This document shows, one piece after another, positions 60,553 through 64,000 of a DNA stretch of 64,000 nucleotides. The notes under the pieces are model-generated. The model was not told where the DNA came from and searched no databases. It was given only the letters and a program-made list of their open reading frames with translations. Positions within the stretch are counted from its first letter, which is position 1; every line of letters starts with the position of its first letter. The translations under genes and the position numbers were made by a program. Source of the stretch: Stomorhina lunata (Eukaryota; Arthropoda; Insecta; Diptera; Rhiniidae); contig OW121743.1 in NCBI GenBank assembly GCA_933228675.1, positions 54,314,903-54,378,902 of the forward strand, written 5' to 3'.

Positions 60553-61321
60553 ACGGTCTTATGCAAAAAAATTTAACAACGATTGGTAAACTAAAGTTAA
60601 GCAAAATTCCTTAAAGTATTATCCTAAAACGATTGTTAGCTTAACAAACCGATGTTAATCTTTTGTTAACATCAAATAATTTAAAGTAGCTGTCTACATA
60701 ATTTAAAGCTACGTTAAATATTTTACTGTTTTGACAAATAATATTTTGTGAAAACTTTTAAAGAAAATATTTAAGTTTTCAGACTTATCTAATAAAAATA
60801 ATGTTTTTGCTAAATTTCGTTATCATATTTTTTGTAATTTGCTATTTTTGTTTATCATATAAAAGGTTTCAGGGGATAATTAATTTCCATTATATTTCAT
60901 ACTCTATTTTACATATGTATTTCATACTAAAATCAAACTTTTCAAAGAAATTGATAATACAAATTCTAATTTTTAACAAAAAATTCGTGTTTTCAACAAA
61001 AAACAGACATCGGTCAATGAAATTTACAAAAAACATTATAGTGATGTATATATACTCAACATGAGTTAAAAGTACTCGATTTTTAAATAATCGGTTTAAG
61101 TCCTTTATAAAAATTTGTCTATTTATAATTTTACTGTATTATAAATGTGTTTAGTTTATGCTTTTATGTAACATAAACATAATTTTACATTAAGAAAAGA
61201 AGAAAAATGTTATTTTATATTAAAAACATACAAAACATTATTTAGAAATTCGACTACCCGGAGGAAACAATGAATAATTAATTCGTTGTTTTGTATATCT
61301 TATATTCTTAAACGAGCAATA

Positions 61322-62000
<679 letters not shown>

Positions 62001-62079
62001 AGGGAATAAAAAGTATAAAAATTAGTATTATTTTAAACAAATGAATGTTTGTCTGTATGTATGTTCTTTATAGAATAGT

Positions 62080-62710
62080 AAACTGTGAATTTGATTGTGT
62101 TATGCTCTTTAGCGAAGATGTTGCGGATAAGCCGGCGAAGGTTTTAAAGTTGATAAGACTAATTTCCGACAGATGGCGCCACTGAAAATTACTAAAAATT
62201 AATTAAATCGTAAACTGTACATTTGATCATGCTATGATCTTTAGCAAAGTTGTAGCGCATGAGCCGACGAAGGCTTTTTAGTTGGTATGAATAATTTTCG
62301 ACAGGTGGCGCTACAGAAACTTACTCAAAGTCAATTTAATCGTAATCTGTACACTTAATCATGCTACAATCTTTAGCAAAGTTGTTGCACATGAGCCGAC
62401 GAAGGTTTCTTAGTTGGTATGAAGAAATTTCGACAGGTGGCGCTACTGAAATTTACTCAAAGTCAATTTAATCGTATGCTGTACATTTAATCATGCTATA
62501 ATCTTCAGCAAAGTTGTTACGGATAAGCCGAAGAAGGTTTATGAATTGGAATAAGCAAAGTCCGACAGGTGGCGCCACAGAAAACTACTCAAAATGAATT
62601 AAATTGTAAACTGTGCATTTGATCAGACTGTAATCTTTAGCAAAGTTGTTGCGCATGAGTCGACAGAGGTTTCTGTTGATATGAATAATTTCCAAAAGTA
62701 TTCAAAATGA
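62080..62710 (+). repeat. 132 bp tandem repeat, about five copies
   Basis: The motif TCATGCT and its following TTTAGCAAAGTTGTTGC recur at 62227, 62359, 62491 and (as TCAGACT) 62623, giving a constant period of 132 bp. A diverged first copy lies near 62095. Each unit contains GACAGGTGGCGC(C/T)AC and GAGCCGACGAAGG. The same unit occurs once in each arm of the foldback element at 26347-26852 and once at about 26880-26960. Confidence 0.9.
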
Positions 62711-63107
62711 GTAAAACTGTAAACTATGCAAACTATGTGTTGGTCGGACAAAATAAATCAAATAATTCAAAATTAACTGAATATTTCTACAATGTCTTTC
62801 CTCTAAATTTATTTTAGCACTTTATAATATAAAATATATAAAAACTTTAAAATTTTCCTCAAAATGCTTATCATAAAGCTCAGAGCAAGGCTCGGTCTAC
62901 CAGGTACTTTAACTATAAAGAGACAAGAGAGAATTGCGATGTTGCCAGCATTAAAATGTAAAATTGACTTGACGTATTCATTAGTTAAAGAACTGTTCTT
63001 GGATACTATTTTTTAACAATCGTTTGTTAGCCTTAAAGTATTTGGTAACTAACATGTTCTTTAAGCAATATTTAAGATTTTTTTAACATAAGACCGTAAA
63101 ACATTTT

Positions 63108-63525
63108 TATAAAATAAAAATCTCAAAATGTTAGGCAACACTGAAGAATATATTTTTATCGGTAACACTGAAATATCTACTAAACATGTTTAATGTTAAT
63201 GGTAACACTAAAAAAAGCTTATAAAATATTTATAATGTTAATAACATTAGCACTCTCTGTAGTACACTCCAGGCCGAGATATAGGCTACATATATACAAG
63301 ACAGTCAAAGGACTTAGTTACCACAAAAAACACGGCAGAAATATTCGTCTCTGTATCGACAACTAGGCCGTCATACAATAGAAACAGGAAGGAATGTTAA
63401 CCAATTTAGGGGCTTGCTGCTATCCTCCTTTAAATCACTAATAAGGCAATCTCTATACTGGTCAGCCCAGAACACTTGGTCCACTGAATTCATTTGTTCA
63501 ATTTCAAAGCAAACATGCCTCATCT
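63108..63525. other. Unassigned sequence with higher GC
   Basis: The first 130 bp contains repeated GGTAACACT words. About 63250-63520 is GC-richer than the rest of the window and could be a decayed transposon coding fragment. Both strands carry only short frames, and I recognise no motif. Confidence 0.4.
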
Positions 63526-64000
63526 ATCTTCTATCTATCTTCTATATCTATAAAAAATGTCCGCATCTGTTTGTATGTTGTCTGTTGGGAAGGATCTCCG
63601 AAACTAATGGACCAATTTTGCTCAAATTTTGACAGTGTATGGTGTGGCCGGTGGTTATACTACTACTATAGGCTAATTTTTTTTTTCGAAATCTCAAGTG
63701 GGCGTGACCCCTCCCATATAACCCATATATTGAAAATGACAAATATAGGCGAAAGAGGGGCCCGATTTTTCTGAAATTTTGACAGTATGGTAAGATGTGA
63801 TCGGTTGTTAAAATAGGCTAATTTTTTTTCGAAATCTCAAGTGGGCGTGACCCCTCCCATATAACTCATAGATTAAAAATGACAAATATGGATGATCGAG
63901 CGGCCAGATTTTTCTGAAATTTTGACAGTATGGTAAGGTGTGATCGGTGGTTAAAATAGGCTAATTCTTTTATCGAAATCTCAAGAGGGCGCGACCCCTC
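63526..64000 (+). mobile_element. Interspersed repeat with ~142 bp tandem units, cut by window end
   Basis: The left part, TCTATCTTCTATATCTATAA followed by CTGTTTGTATGTTGTCTGTT and ACTAATGGACCAATTTTG, has the style of the 5' region of insect Helitron-like repeats, recognised from memory and not proven. It continues into tandem units marked by TGGGCGTGACCCCTCCCATA at 63701 and 63842 and a diverged copy at about 63986, with a period of 141-144 bp. The repeat extends past the window. The short open frames in both directions are part of it. Confidence 0.65.

Overview
The window looks like non-coding, repeat-dominated DNA from an insect nuclear genome, most likely a fly. It is very AT-rich and has no long open reading frame, no operon structure, and no rRNA or CRISPR. 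It carries several dispersed eukaryotic transposon remnants, tRNA-derived sequence, (AT)n microsatellites, and one plausible TATA promoter with a short first exon. The dispersed repeats near 9.7-10.5 kb and 54.8-55.5 kb resemble, from memory, intergenic repeats of calyptrate flies (blowflies, house flies). That placement is an inference, not a database result.

About 36 kb of the 64 kb is short-period tandem repeat. There are at least eleven arrays with 28-31 bp units: A 1163-7786, B 10619-11622, C 11671-14250, D 15303-18114, E 18841-21314, F 22343-24568, J 28419-31560, K 33305-38297, L 38421-39645, M 40537-43486, N 44899-51685. A looser GATC-rich array, H, lies at 24569-26172. Most units share the self-complementary core TTTTCTATAGAAAA and appear built from two 14-16 bp halves, so the arrays look like one satellite superfamily. 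Its members also occur in both orientations. D is the exact reverse complement in consensus of E and F. K and L are reverse complements of M. B is a near reverse complement of N. N carries a seven-unit inverted block. Arrays A, J, K and N contain higher-order duplications whose periods are near-multiples of the unit length.

Between the arrays are 0.4-1.6 kb spacers of ordinary AT-rich DNA and transposon pieces. These include a 506 bp palindromic foldback element (26347-26852), an inverted-repeat pair flanking the J segment (26173-26333 and 31652-31814), and an element with 127 bp inverted repeats inside array N (50307-50918). The right-hand 12 kb is the least satellite-like. It holds TIR elements (52799-53334, 55638-56731, probably 60553-63107), a 132 bp tandem repeat related to the foldback arms, a second copy of the dispersed repeat, a duplicated block, and the candidate gene start at 58951-59076. 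A further repeat with ~142 bp units runs off the right end.

No complete protein-coding gene can be supported. The most unusual content is the architecture itself: a family of related palindromic-core satellites repeatedly amplified and inverted, several of them embedded in or bordered by transposable-element ends.
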